Assembly: GCF_004798665.1 (NCBI RefSeq)
Contig: NZ_CP039292.1
Location: 1,426,001-1,490,000, forward strand
DNA length: 64,000 nt
Direction: 5' to 3'
Source of the DNA: Actinomyces procaprae
Lineage (GTDB): Bacteria > Actinomycetota > Actinomycetes > Actinomycetales > Actinomycetaceae
Shown: positions 52,257 through 58,907 of the stretch, piece after piece
Layout of the letters: every line of letters begins with the position of its first letter
Position numbering within the stretch: the stretch's first letter is position 1
Translations under genes and position numbers: made by a program
Notes under the pieces: generated by a model
The model's input: the letters and a program-made list of their open reading frames with translations, nothing else
Databases searched by the model: none
Told to the model about the DNA's origin: nothing

Positions 52257-53176
52257 CAGCGGGTTCCTTTCCACTCAGGAGGTTCGGTGTGGGCAAGGGT
52301 GGTCTGCGCGGCGGTATGTCGGTGGATTCCGTAGTCAGGGACGACGACGCGTTGCGGCTGGCCTCCGATGTTCACTTCGGGGGTCGCCACCGGCAGGCCG
52401 TACAGACAGGAAAGGGTGTTACCGGTCAGCAGTCTGGCCGTGGCGTCGATGCGAATATCCGCGGAGTCCACGATCAGCAGTGTCCGGTCCGCTATCCGCA
52501 ACGCATGGTCGGGGTGATGACTGGTCATCACCACGGCCATACCGTCCTCTGCCAGGGCGTGGAGGACGCCCAGCACACAGGCCTGATTGCGCAGGTCCAG
52601 AGCGGAGGCGGGCTCATCCAGGACCAGTGCGCGGCAGCCGGTGGCCAGTGCGCGGGCGATCAGGACTAATTGACGCTCACCGCCGGACAGGGCCTGGTAG
52701 TCGCGGTCGCGCAGGTGGATGATGCCGACGCGCTCCATCGCCGCCTCTGCGGCCTCATGGTCGGCGCGGCCCGGACTGGCGTAGGCGCGTACGAAGCGGG
52801 CGCGACCCATCAGCACCATATTCAGTACTGAGAAGGCGGCTGTTGCGCCGTGGGACTGGGGGACGTAGCCGATGATGGCACGCTGGGTGACCTCACCCTC
52901 GGTGGGGTTGCGCAGCCCGGCCAGGCAGGTGACCAGTGTGGTCTTGCCGTGGGCGTTCGGTCCGAGCACGGCCAGCACCTCCCCGGCCCCCACCCGTAGG
53001 TCCACGCCGCGGAAGATCCACCGGCTGCGTCCGTACCTGAAACCGAGGCCGGCGGCGTCGAGCACCGTCTCGGGCCGCCTGGTGCGGGTCGCCTCGGCGG
53101 TCGCGGCGCCGACAGCACCAGTAGTCACTGAATTAGTCACTGAATTAGTCATTGAGTTAGTCATTGAATTAGTCAC
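52256..53176 (-). CDS. Iron/siderophore-type ABC transporter ATP-binding protein
   Basis: 306 aa as read from the first GTG at 53176. Walker A is GPNAHGKTT (a variant with Ala-His in place of the usual Gly-Ala/Ser-Gly), Q-loop GYVPQSHG, signature LSGGERQLVLIARAL, Walker B ALVLDEPASALD and switch SHHPDHAL. The N-terminus reads MTNSMTNSMTNSVTNSVT because a 12-bp tandem repeat covers the start, giving five in-frame ATG/GTG codons. A C-terminal extension of about 40 residues carries several His. It energises import with the permease it overlaps. Confidence 0.93.
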   Translation of the reverse strand: MTNSMTNSMTNSVTNSVTTGAVGAATAEATRTRRPETVLDAAGLGFRYGRSRWIFRGVDLRVGAGEVLAVLGPNAHGKTTLVTCLAGLRNPTEGEVTQRAIIGYVPQSHGATAAFSVLNMVLMGRARFVRAYASPGRADHEAAEAAMERVGIIHLRDRDYQALSGGERQLVLIARALATGCRALVLDEPASALDLRNQACVLGVLHALAEDGMAVVMTSHHPDHALRIADRTLLIVDSADIRIDATARLLTGNTLSCLYGLPVATPEVNIGGQPQRVVVPDYGIHRHTAAQTTLAHTEPPEWKGTR

Positions 53177-53182
53177 TGAGCC
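53123..53182 (-). repeat. 12-bp tandem repeat, about five units, across the permease stop and ATPase start
   Basis: On the plus strand the units are AGTCACTGAATT (53123, 53135), AGTCATTGAGTT (53147), AGTCATTGAATT (53159) and a partial AGTCACTGAGCC (53171). Read on the minus strand each unit gives Met/Val-Thr-Asn-Ser. The permease stop (53169-53171) is inside the array. Gain or loss of units keeps both frames and changes the number of start codons. Confidence 0.95.
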
Positions 53183-54227
53183 ACACCCGCCTTCTGAAGC
53201 GTACGAGCAGAACCACGAAGAACGGCGCGCCGATGATCGCGGTGAGAATTCCCAGCGGCACTTCGACCGAGGCGATGGAACGGGCGAGGGTGTCCACCGC
53301 CGTGAGGTAGCCGCCGCCCAGCAGGAATGAGGCGGGCAGCAGCACCCGGTTGTCGCCGCCCACCAGTAGACGGGCCAGATGTGGTACGAGCAGGCCCACC
53401 CAGCCGATGACGCCGGACACGGAGATGGCGGCCGCCGTCAGTAGGGCCACGGCCAGCAGTGCCGCGTTGCGGTAGGGGGCGGGCGGCACGCCCAGGGCGC
53501 GGGCGTCGTCGTCGCCCAGAGACAGGATGTTGAGCCGCCAGCGCAGGAGGAAGACGGTGAGCGTGCCCAGCAGTATCGGCGGCAGGGCGGTGAGCACACC
53601 GCCCCATCCGGCCGTCGCCAGGGAGCCGAGCAGCCAGAACGTAATGGCGGGCAGATCCCGGTAGGGGTCGGCGACATAGGTGAGTAACGAGGTCAGTGCG
53701 CTGAACAGGGCGCTGACAACCACGCCGCCGAGTACGATCATCAGCAGGGGTGCGCTGGAGACGATGCGACTGAATGCCACTACGCAGCCCAGTGAGCCTA
53801 GTCCGAACAGGAAGGCGCCGCCCACCAGCCAGGAGGAACCGAGTCCCAGCACCATGGTCAGTACCCCGCCGAAGGACGCGCCGGCGGATACGCCAAGGAC
53901 CTGGGGGCTCACCAGCGGGTTGCGGAACACCGATTGCAGTACGGCACCCGCCGTCGCCAGGGCGGCACCGACCAGGAAGGACAGGACTACTCGTGGCAGC
54001 CGTACCTCGAATACAATGCTCGCCTCCTGGGCGTACCAGGTGCGTTCCAGCGGGATTACCCGGTCGATCAGCATGCGGGCGACCTCTACAACCGGGATGC
54101 TGAATCGGCCCGCCGCCAGCGCCAGCAGGCACACCACCAGCGAAACCACTCCGATCACGATGACGGTCACCCAGGGCATTCCCCGGTACCGCCGACCGGT
54201 GGGGGGATCAGCGGGAGAACTGGTCAT
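53169..54227 (-). CDS. Iron/siderophore-type ABC transporter permease (FecCD family)
   Basis: 352 aa from ATG 54227, overlapping the binding-protein gene by 20 bp. FecCD features: RLPRVVLSFLVGAALATAGAVLQSVFRNPLVSPQVLGVSAGASFGGV, FWLLGSLATAGWGGV, DDDARALGVP and GVIGWVGLLVPHLARLLVGGDNRVLLPASFLLGG, with about nine to ten membrane segments. It is the channel for a ferric chelate, haem or cobalamin-like ligand. The last codons run into the 12-bp repeat. Confidence 0.93.
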   Translation of the reverse strand: MTSSPADPPTGRRYRGMPWVTVIVIGVVSLVVCLLALAAGRFSIPVVEVARMLIDRVIPLERTWYAQEASIVFEVRLPRVVLSFLVGAALATAGAVLQSVFRNPLVSPQVLGVSAGASFGGVLTMVLGLGSSWLVGGAFLFGLGSLGCVVAFSRIVSSAPLLMIVLGGVVVSALFSALTSLLTYVADPYRDLPAITFWLLGSLATAGWGGVLTALPPILLGTLTVFLLRWRLNILSLGDDDARALGVPPAPYRNAALLAVALLTAAAISVSGVIGWVGLLVPHLARLLVGGDNRVLLPASFLLGGGYLTAVDTLARSIASVEVPLGILTAIIGAPFFVVLLVRFRRRVWLSD

Positions 54228-55365
54228 AGCCCTGCGCCTCGGCGTTGGCATCGAAGCGCAGGATCTGGTCGATCTCATCCTGCGACACTGAGTATCCGTA
54301 GAGGAATTCGTAGTTCTCCCGCAGCTGCTCGCGCAGGTCGAATGCGGCGGTGTCCGGGTAGGCGATCTGGGCCGCCCACATCATGGTCAGATGCGATTCG
54401 GCGCTGGGCGGATCCCACCAGAAGCCTCCGGAGGGAACCGCGTAGACCTTGTGGTTCTTGACGGCCCGCAACTGCGACAGAGCGGAGTCGGCATACAGAT
54501 CCGCCGGCGTCAGGGCCGTCATGGAGGAGACGAAGATGATCTCCGGATCCCAGGCGAGCAGTTGCTCCACGCTGGTGGCGTTGGAGGTCGAGTAGTCGAC
54601 GTCCGCGCCGACATTCGTGGCCCCGCACAACGTCATCCAGGTATTCATGTAACCGCGGGTGGAACTCATGCCGGCGTTGTAGCCGGAGTCGCCGGCCGAG
54701 CGCAGGAACAGGACGGTTGGCGAGGCGGTCTGCTGGGCGGCGAACTCCTGCAGCGAGGCGATGGTCTGGTGCATGCGCTGAAGGATCTGCTCGCCCCGAT
54801 CCTCGCGTTGCAAGAGGGTCGCGAACATCTTGATCCACTGCTCCAGGTACTCCTGGGTGCCGTAGCGCAGTCCGATCACCGGGTATCCGGCGGCCTCAAT
54901 GGGTTCTATGTAGGTGGCGGAGTCCCCCTGGTCGGCCCACTGGATTACGACGTCGGGGTTGATGCGGGTGATCTCCTCGACATTCGGGATGAAGTCGGAG
55001 TTGGCGACGGTGTTGTTTGAGACCGCGGCGGGGAACATCGTCTCGAACACGGAGCCGCGGTCGCGTTTGACTGTGGATTCGTTCACACCGGAGATGCGGT
55101 CGTAGCCCTGGTCGATCGCGGTGAGGATCGAGGGGGAGGGGATGACCGTGGTGACGATGGACTCGATCGATCGGGTGAAGGTGTGAGTCTTGTCGCGTTG
55201 ATCGGTGACGACGATCGGCTCAGCCAGAGTGGCGCCGCGCTCGGCGGGGATGTCCTGACCGGAGCGTGAGGAACAGGCGCCGACGGCGAATAGCGCGGGC
55301 AGTGTCGCGGCGACTCCGGCGGCCGCCCGGATGACGGTGCGCCGTGGGTAGGGGTGCACGTGCAT
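54208..55365 (-). CDS. Iron/siderophore-type ABC transporter substrate-binding lipoprotein
   Basis: 385 aa. The signal peptide has a twin-arginine-like RRTVIRAA, a hydrophobic core and lipobox VGAC, so the mature protein is membrane-tethered. Type III (PF01497-like) binding fold: SIESIVTTVIPSPSILTAIDQGYDRISGVN, VEEITRINPDVVIQWAD, and AVKNHKVYAVPSGGFWWDPPSAESHL. A possible iron-box-overlapped promoter lies about 75 bp upstream. Ligand unknown; ferric siderophore is the family default. Confidence 0.92.
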   Translation of the reverse strand: MHVHPYPRRTVIRAAAGVAATLPALFAVGACSSRSGQDIPAERGATLAEPIVVTDQRDKTHTFTRSIESIVTTVIPSPSILTAIDQGYDRISGVNESTVKRDRGSVFETMFPAAVSNNTVANSDFIPNVEEITRINPDVVIQWADQGDSATYIEPIEAAGYPVIGLRYGTQEYLEQWIKMFATLLQREDRGEQILQRMHQTIASLQEFAAQQTASPTVLFLRSAGDSGYNAGMSSTRGYMNTWMTLCGATNVGADVDYSTSNATSVEQLLAWDPEIIFVSSMTALTPADLYADSALSQLRAVKNHKVYAVPSGGFWWDPPSAESHLTMMWAAQIAYPDTAAFDLREQLRENYEFLYGYSVSQDEIDQILRFDANAEAQGYDQFSR

Positions 55366-55438
55366 GAGGCTCCTTCAGAACTCGAGGCGACCGGCCCATG
55401 CGGGAGAGTCCCGCCAACCGGTCCAGTAAGTGCTGCCT

Positions 55439-55467
55439 ACCCTAACTTAATGTGATCGTTTTGTGAA
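55439..55467 (-). promoter_or_regulatory. Promoter with DtxR/IdeR-like half-site before the binding-protein gene
   Basis: Minus strand: TTCACA (-35, 55467-55462), 17-bp spacer, TAGGGT (-10, 55444-55439). The stretch TTAAGTTAGG (55450-55441) overlaps the -10 and matches one half of the DtxR/IdeR iron box TTAGGTTAG; the other half is poor. Iron repression is plausible but the match is partial. Confidence 0.5.
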
Positions 55468-55521
55468 CCTATGACGGTATGTCAGTTCATCCGGGCGGCC
55501 CCAGGCGGGGGTGATTGCGGC

Positions 55522-56406
55522 TCAGGTGAGGCGCCTGATCAGGGGGAGAGTCGCGCAGCGGAAGCCTCCCGGGAAGCGTGTGACCTCGCTGAACTTCAAA
55601 GGCACTGGGGTGATGCCGCGCGAACGGAGTTCACGCTCCAGACGGGTAGCGCGCTCGTCGATGACTATGTGATCGGGAGCCAGTGCGAAGGTGTTGACCA
55701 TGAGTGCGAGCGTCTCCGCTTCGGTGGCCTCGATCAGCTCGAGGTGTTGTGCTACGCGCTCGCGCGAGCGAGGCGTGAGGGCGGGTGAGTAGATGTATCC
55801 CAGGCCGGGACCAACGAGGGTGAGCTTGGTGTCAAGGTGGACCACACCCCGGTGTGAGAACTCGATGGGTATGATCTCGCGATCGATACCCGCCCGGGCG
55901 AATGCCTGCCGCAATGAGCCGACCCCCTTGAGGTCGGTGGCCTCGCTCAGTCCTACGAGCACGACATCATCGGTGACTATGACGTCCCCGCCCTCAATGT
56001 GGCCATCGTCCAGGGGGACCACGCGTGAGACCTCTGCGAGTAGCGGATAGAGTGCCCGCTGCTCGCGTCGGCGCACAGGGTCCGCCGAGCGGGCGAGGAA
56101 CAGGACGTCATCGACCGCGAAGGCGATATCGCGCGGGTACAGCTGTACCGAGACGTCATCGATAACGCCCAGCGTGTGTACCACTACCCCGGACTCGCGC
56201 AAAACGGAGACGAACTGTGCGTGCTCGCGCTCGGCAATGTCGTGATCCGGGATGCTCACGGTGTTCTTGGAGAGGTAGAACGCGTAGCTCGGGTTCGGAC
56301 TGCGGAGTGTCTCGCGCACCAGTGGCCACCATCCGAATCGCTTGTACGGTCCGACGACCACTTCCTTCAAGGGGGCGATGTCGCTGGGGTTGTGCACTTG
56401 GATCAT
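55522..56406 (-). CDS. Amidinotransferase-fold enzyme (dimethylargininase/arginine-deiminase-like)
   Basis: 294 aa. Guanidino-modifying-enzyme features: VQLYPRDIAFAVDDVLFLA, the substrate-binding GGD in DDGHIEGGDVIV, catalytic His in VVHLDTKLTLVG and catalytic Cys near the C-terminus in FPGGFRCATLPL. Such enzymes hydrolyse methylarginines or arginine to citrulline, or transfer amidino groups. It lies between tetR and the importer operon on the same strand, 70 bp after tetR, 156 bp before the importer gene. A link to the importer, for example in making or modifying a guanidino-containing ligand, is only speculation. Confidence 0.87.
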   Translation of the reverse strand: MIQVHNPSDIAPLKEVVVGPYKRFGWWPLVRETLRSPNPSYAFYLSKNTVSIPDHDIAEREHAQFVSVLRESGVVVHTLGVIDDVSVQLYPRDIAFAVDDVLFLARSADPVRRREQRALYPLLAEVSRVVPLDDGHIEGGDVIVTDDVVLVGLSEATDLKGVGSLRQAFARAGIDREIIPIEFSHRGVVHLDTKLTLVGPGLGYIYSPALTPRSRERVAQHLELIEATEAETLALMVNTFALAPDHIVIDERATRLERELRSRGITPVPLKFSEVTRFPGGFRCATLPLIRRLT

Positions 56407-56476
56407 GTTGCTCCTCGGGTCTGGTATTGGTGTGGCGGGCTCGATGTTGTTCGGCCGGCCCGGGTGAATCCAGGGG

Positions 56477-57034
56477 TCAGCGGGGCTCGAGGAGGGGCGC
56501 TATGCCCCGGACGAGCTGTTCCGCGTCAAGGTCAGGATCTAATGCGCGCTGCAGCAGAAACCCGTCAACGGCGGCCACCAAGGCGAGTGCCTTGGCCTGG
56601 GCGTCCGCTGTCGTTGAGTCGGTACGCACGCGTAGTCGCTCGGCCAGGCGGGCGCGGAAGGCGGAGAACATTGCGGCCAGGTCGCGCCGCAGTGCGGCGT
56701 CGTGTGTGGCCGCAATCAGCGCCTCGTTCAGTAGGGCGGCGCCCGGATGAGCGGGTCCAACATTGAGTTGAAGGAGGAAGGATGTCAGTCCCTCACGAAG
56801 GTCGGGAGCCTCCATTGCCGCTTGGAATGGGCCATCCAGAAGATCTCGTGCGCCCTCATATGCGGCAGTGCGCCGTAATGCCTCAATGCTCCCCACGTGG
56901 TAGTGGACGAGTCCGGGGCTGACTGCGGCGCGCTCGGCCACACGGCGGGTGGTCACCATCTCCCAGCCGCCCTCGACTACCAGTTCCTGTGCGGCGGTGA
57001 CCAATGCCTGACGAGTCGATGCTGAATCGGGCAC
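56477..57034 (-). CDS. TetR-family transcriptional regulator
   Basis: 185 aa from GTG 57034, chosen because AGGAGG lies 6 nt upstream; the frame is open to 57124. HTH: ALVTAAQELVVEGGWEMVTTRRVAERAAVSPGLVHYHVGSIEAL. The C-terminal ligand domain (LTSFLLQLNVGPAHPGAALLNEAL) is variable. Upstream at 57072-57115 is an 18-bp perfect inverted repeat, a natural autoregulatory operator. It probably also controls the amidinotransferase-fold gene downstream. Confidence 0.9.
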   Translation of the reverse strand: MPDSASTRQALVTAAQELVVEGGWEMVTTRRVAERAAVSPGLVHYHVGSIEALRRTAAYEGARDLLDGPFQAAMEAPDLREGLTSFLLQLNVGPAHPGAALLNEALIAATHDAALRRDLAAMFSAFRARLAERLRVRTDSTTADAQAKALALVAAVDGFLLQRALDPDLDAEQLVRGIAPLLEPR

Positions 57035-57071
57035 GCGATCCTCCTGACTGTGTTGGTAGATGGGCGACGGC

Positions 57072-57115
57072 CTTGTACGTTTGCCTTGGACGATCGCCCA
57101 AGGCAAACGTACAAG
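57072..57115. promoter_or_regulatory. 18-bp perfect inverted repeat, probable TetR operator
   Basis: CTTGTACGTTTGCCTTGG (57072-57089) and CCAAGGCAAACGTACAAG (57098-57115) are exact reverse complements around ACGATCGC. The dyad ends 38 bp before the tetR start. Length and symmetry fit a TetR-type site; no T-run supports termination. Confidence 0.75.
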
Positions 57116-57124
57116 AGTCTTCAC

Positions 57125-57565
57125 CGGGAGGCAAGTCTCGCCTCGAGACCGGTTGGCATTAGGGGTGTCGGCGCGATTGTGATGCCGGTAACTCGCGTCA
57201 AGCTGCCGGGTCGCGAGAAGTCGGTTCGTCGTCCGCCAAGAATGCCTACGCCTGCGCAGCGGCAGGACGAGGACAGGAGGTTTGCTGTGGGGCCGGCAGT
57301 GTCAAGGAGATGTCAAGGCGCGGGGCGATCTGCTTCGCGGGCTCGTCTTGGTCCAGTGCTCCCGCCCCGCGCCCATAGGGCGGGAGCCGGGCCATCTCGC
57401 CCAGGGCGCCTTCTCCCGGTCTCCAGCGCCCAGGGCCGTGAGCCCCCAGGACCATGCGGGGCGTCGTCGTCGACGGTGGGGAAGAACTCGATTCGTTTCT
57501 GATGGGAGTAGACAGGATAGACGCATCGCCCGGAGCCGCTTTCGTTGCGGTTCCGGGCGAATCCG
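57125..57565. other. Intergenic region between tetR operator and tRNA
   Basis: 440 bp with short overlapping frames on both strands, none with a ribosome binding site or family-like sequence. The DNA is rich in CGCC/GGCG strings with no repeated unit. I see no RNA gene or promoter of note apart from the tRNA at its right edge. Confidence 0.6.
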
Positions 57566-57639
57566 TACCTCCGGTGGGACTCGAACCCACAACACTCCGA
57601 TTTTGAGTCGGATGCCTCTGCCAATTGGGCTACGGAGGC
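57566..57639 (-). tRNA. tRNA with CAA anticodon but short class I variable loop
   Basis: 74 nt, cloverleaf complete: acceptor GCCTCCG/CGGAGGT (one G-U), anticodon stem TCCGA/TCGGA, loop CTCAAAA, T-arm GTGGG-TTCGAGT-CCCAC, discriminator A, no encoded CCA. Anticodon CAA reads the Leu codon UUG, but the variable loop is only GTGTT, whereas bacterial tRNA-Leu normally has a long class II arm like the copy at 23979. Identity by anticodon is Leu; by shape it is unusual. Confidence 0.85.
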
Positions 57640-57689
57640 GCGGTTGCTCACACGCGGGGCGGCGTGCGGGCCTCACGACGGACCCGAGC

Positions 57690-57699
57690 ATACTAGTAT
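57690..57699. promoter_or_regulatory. Palindromic ATACTAGTAT with -10 elements for pdtaR and possibly the tRNA
   Basis: ATACTAGTAT is a perfect palindrome. On the plus strand TAGTAT (57694-57699) is a -10 hexamer 6 bp before the GTG at 57706, suggesting a leaderless pdtaR message. On the minus strand the same sequence can be a -10 for the tRNA 50 bp downstream. Confidence 0.5.
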
Positions 57700-57705
57700 C
57701 GAGCC

Positions 57706-58317
57706 GTGAGCAACGAGTCCGCTTCTTCCAAGTCCCGCAGAGTCCTTGTCGCCGAGGACGAGACTCTCATCCGCCTGGACATCGTCGAGACCCTGACGGA
57801 TGCAGGCTATGAGGTCGTCGCCGAGGCCGCGAACGGGGAGGAGGCGATCCGCCTCGCGGAGGAGCACCAGCCCGATCTGTGCGTCATGGACGTGAAGATG
57901 CCGGTGCTGGACGGAATCACCGCCGCTGAGCGCATCATCGACGCGCACGGCTGCGCCGTGGTCATGCTGACGGCCTTCTCCCAGACAGAACTGGTGGAGC
58001 GCGCCGGCGCCGCCGGAGCCATGGCCTACGTGGTCAAGCCCTTCACCCCGGCCGATCTCATCCCCGCCATCGAGATCGCCATGTCCCGCCACGAGGAGAT
58101 CCGTTCCCTGGAGTCCGAGATCTCCGACCTGCAGGAGCGCTTCGAGACACGCAAGCGCGTCGACCGTGCCAAGGGGCTGCTCATGGAGCGCATGGGGCTG
58201 AGCGAGCCCGAGGCCTTCCGCTGGCTGCAGAAGACCTCCATGAACCGGCGCCTGACCATGCGTGAGGTGGCCGACGCCGTCATCGAGCAGGTCGGCGGAG
58301 CCAAGAAGGAGTCCTGA
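57706..58317 (+). CDS. pdtaR: ANTAR-domain response regulator (PdtaR)
   Basis: 203 aa. CheY-like receiver: AEDETLIRLDIVETL (acidic pocket), CVMDVKMPVLDG (phosphorylated Asp), MLTAFSQ and YVVKPFTP (Lys). The C-terminal ANTAR domain (LQERFETRKRVDRAKGLLMERMGLSEPEAFRWLQKTSMNRRLTMREVADAVI) binds dual-hairpin RNA and acts as an antiterminator. In mycobacteria PdtaS/PdtaR responds to copper and nitric oxide. The partner kinase is not in this window. Followed by polA as in other actinobacteria. Confidence 0.95.
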   Translation: MSNESASSKSRRVLVAEDETLIRLDIVETLTDAGYEVVAEAANGEEAIRLAEEHQPDLCVMDVKMPVLDGITAAERIIDAHGCAVVMLTAFSQTELVERAGAAGAMAYVVKPFTPADLIPAIEIAMSRHEEIRSLESEISDLQERFETRKRVDRAKGLLMERMGLSEPEAFRWLQKTSMNRRLTMREVADAVIEQVGGAKKES

Positions 58318-58365
58318 ACGCGTCCGTCGAGGACGCGCCGGAGCGCACATGGCCCAGCGGCGCTC

Positions 58366-58890
58366 TCAGGCCCCATCAAGCTCGACGTACAGGCAGCGCA
58401 GGGTGCCGTGGGCTACACCCCGCCCGTCCTCGTCGCTTATCTCCACCCGGTAGACGGCAGTGCGCCGTCCACGGTGCAACGGCGTGGCCACCGCGGTCAC
58501 CCAGCCGCGGCGCGCCGGCCGCAGATGACTGACCTGCAGGTCGGTGCCCACCGGCACCGTGCCCGTAGGCGCACCCTCGCGCGCCGCCACCGATGCCGCC
58601 GTCTCCACCAGCGCCGCACTCGCGCCTCCGTGCAGCACCCCGGTGAGCTGCCGGGCGCCGTCGACCGGCATGCGGATGACCGTGTGCTCCGCGGAGCGCT
58701 CCTCCAGCTCCATGCGCAGGGTGGACATCAGTGTGCCGTCTCGAGTGTCTGCGGGCGCAGACGTGCCCAGGGCACTCATGGCTGAGACCGCGGAGCCGGA
58801 CGGACGAGGCACCGGGAAGGGACGGGCGGACTTGGCGGGGAAGGCCACGGGCGCGTCCGCGGAGGCAGATGTGGGGTGCGTGTCGTTCAT
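58366..58890 (-). CDS. PaaI-type hotdog-fold thioesterase
   Basis: 174 aa. The hotdog core is MRMPVDGARQLTGVLHGGASAALVETAASVAA (the HGG-x4-L-x-E loop with catalytic Glu-type residue) followed by GTDLQVSHLRPARRGWVTAVATPLHRGRRTAVYRVEISDEDGRGVAHGTLRC. The N-terminal 45 residues are Ala/Pro-rich linker. It would hydrolyse acyl-CoA thioesters. It is divergent from polA with 17 bp between starts. Confidence 0.9.
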   Translation of the reverse strand: MNDTHPTSASADAPVAFPAKSARPFPVPRPSGSAVSAMSALGTSAPADTRDGTLMSTLRMELEERSAEHTVIRMPVDGARQLTGVLHGGASAALVETAASVAAREGAPTGTVPVGTDLQVSHLRPARRGWVTAVATPLHRGRRTAVYRVEISDEDGRGVAHGTLRCLYVELDGA

Positions 58891-58907
58891 GCCCTTAGGC
58901 TGTCACG

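Noticed and set aside
53123-53182. Possible CRISPR or satellite array
   Set aside because: Units are 12 bp, directly abutting with no spacers, and are in frame with two coding sequences.
57246-57651. Minus-strand frames between tetR and pdtaR
   Set aside because: They run through the tRNA and have no initiation signal or family similarity.
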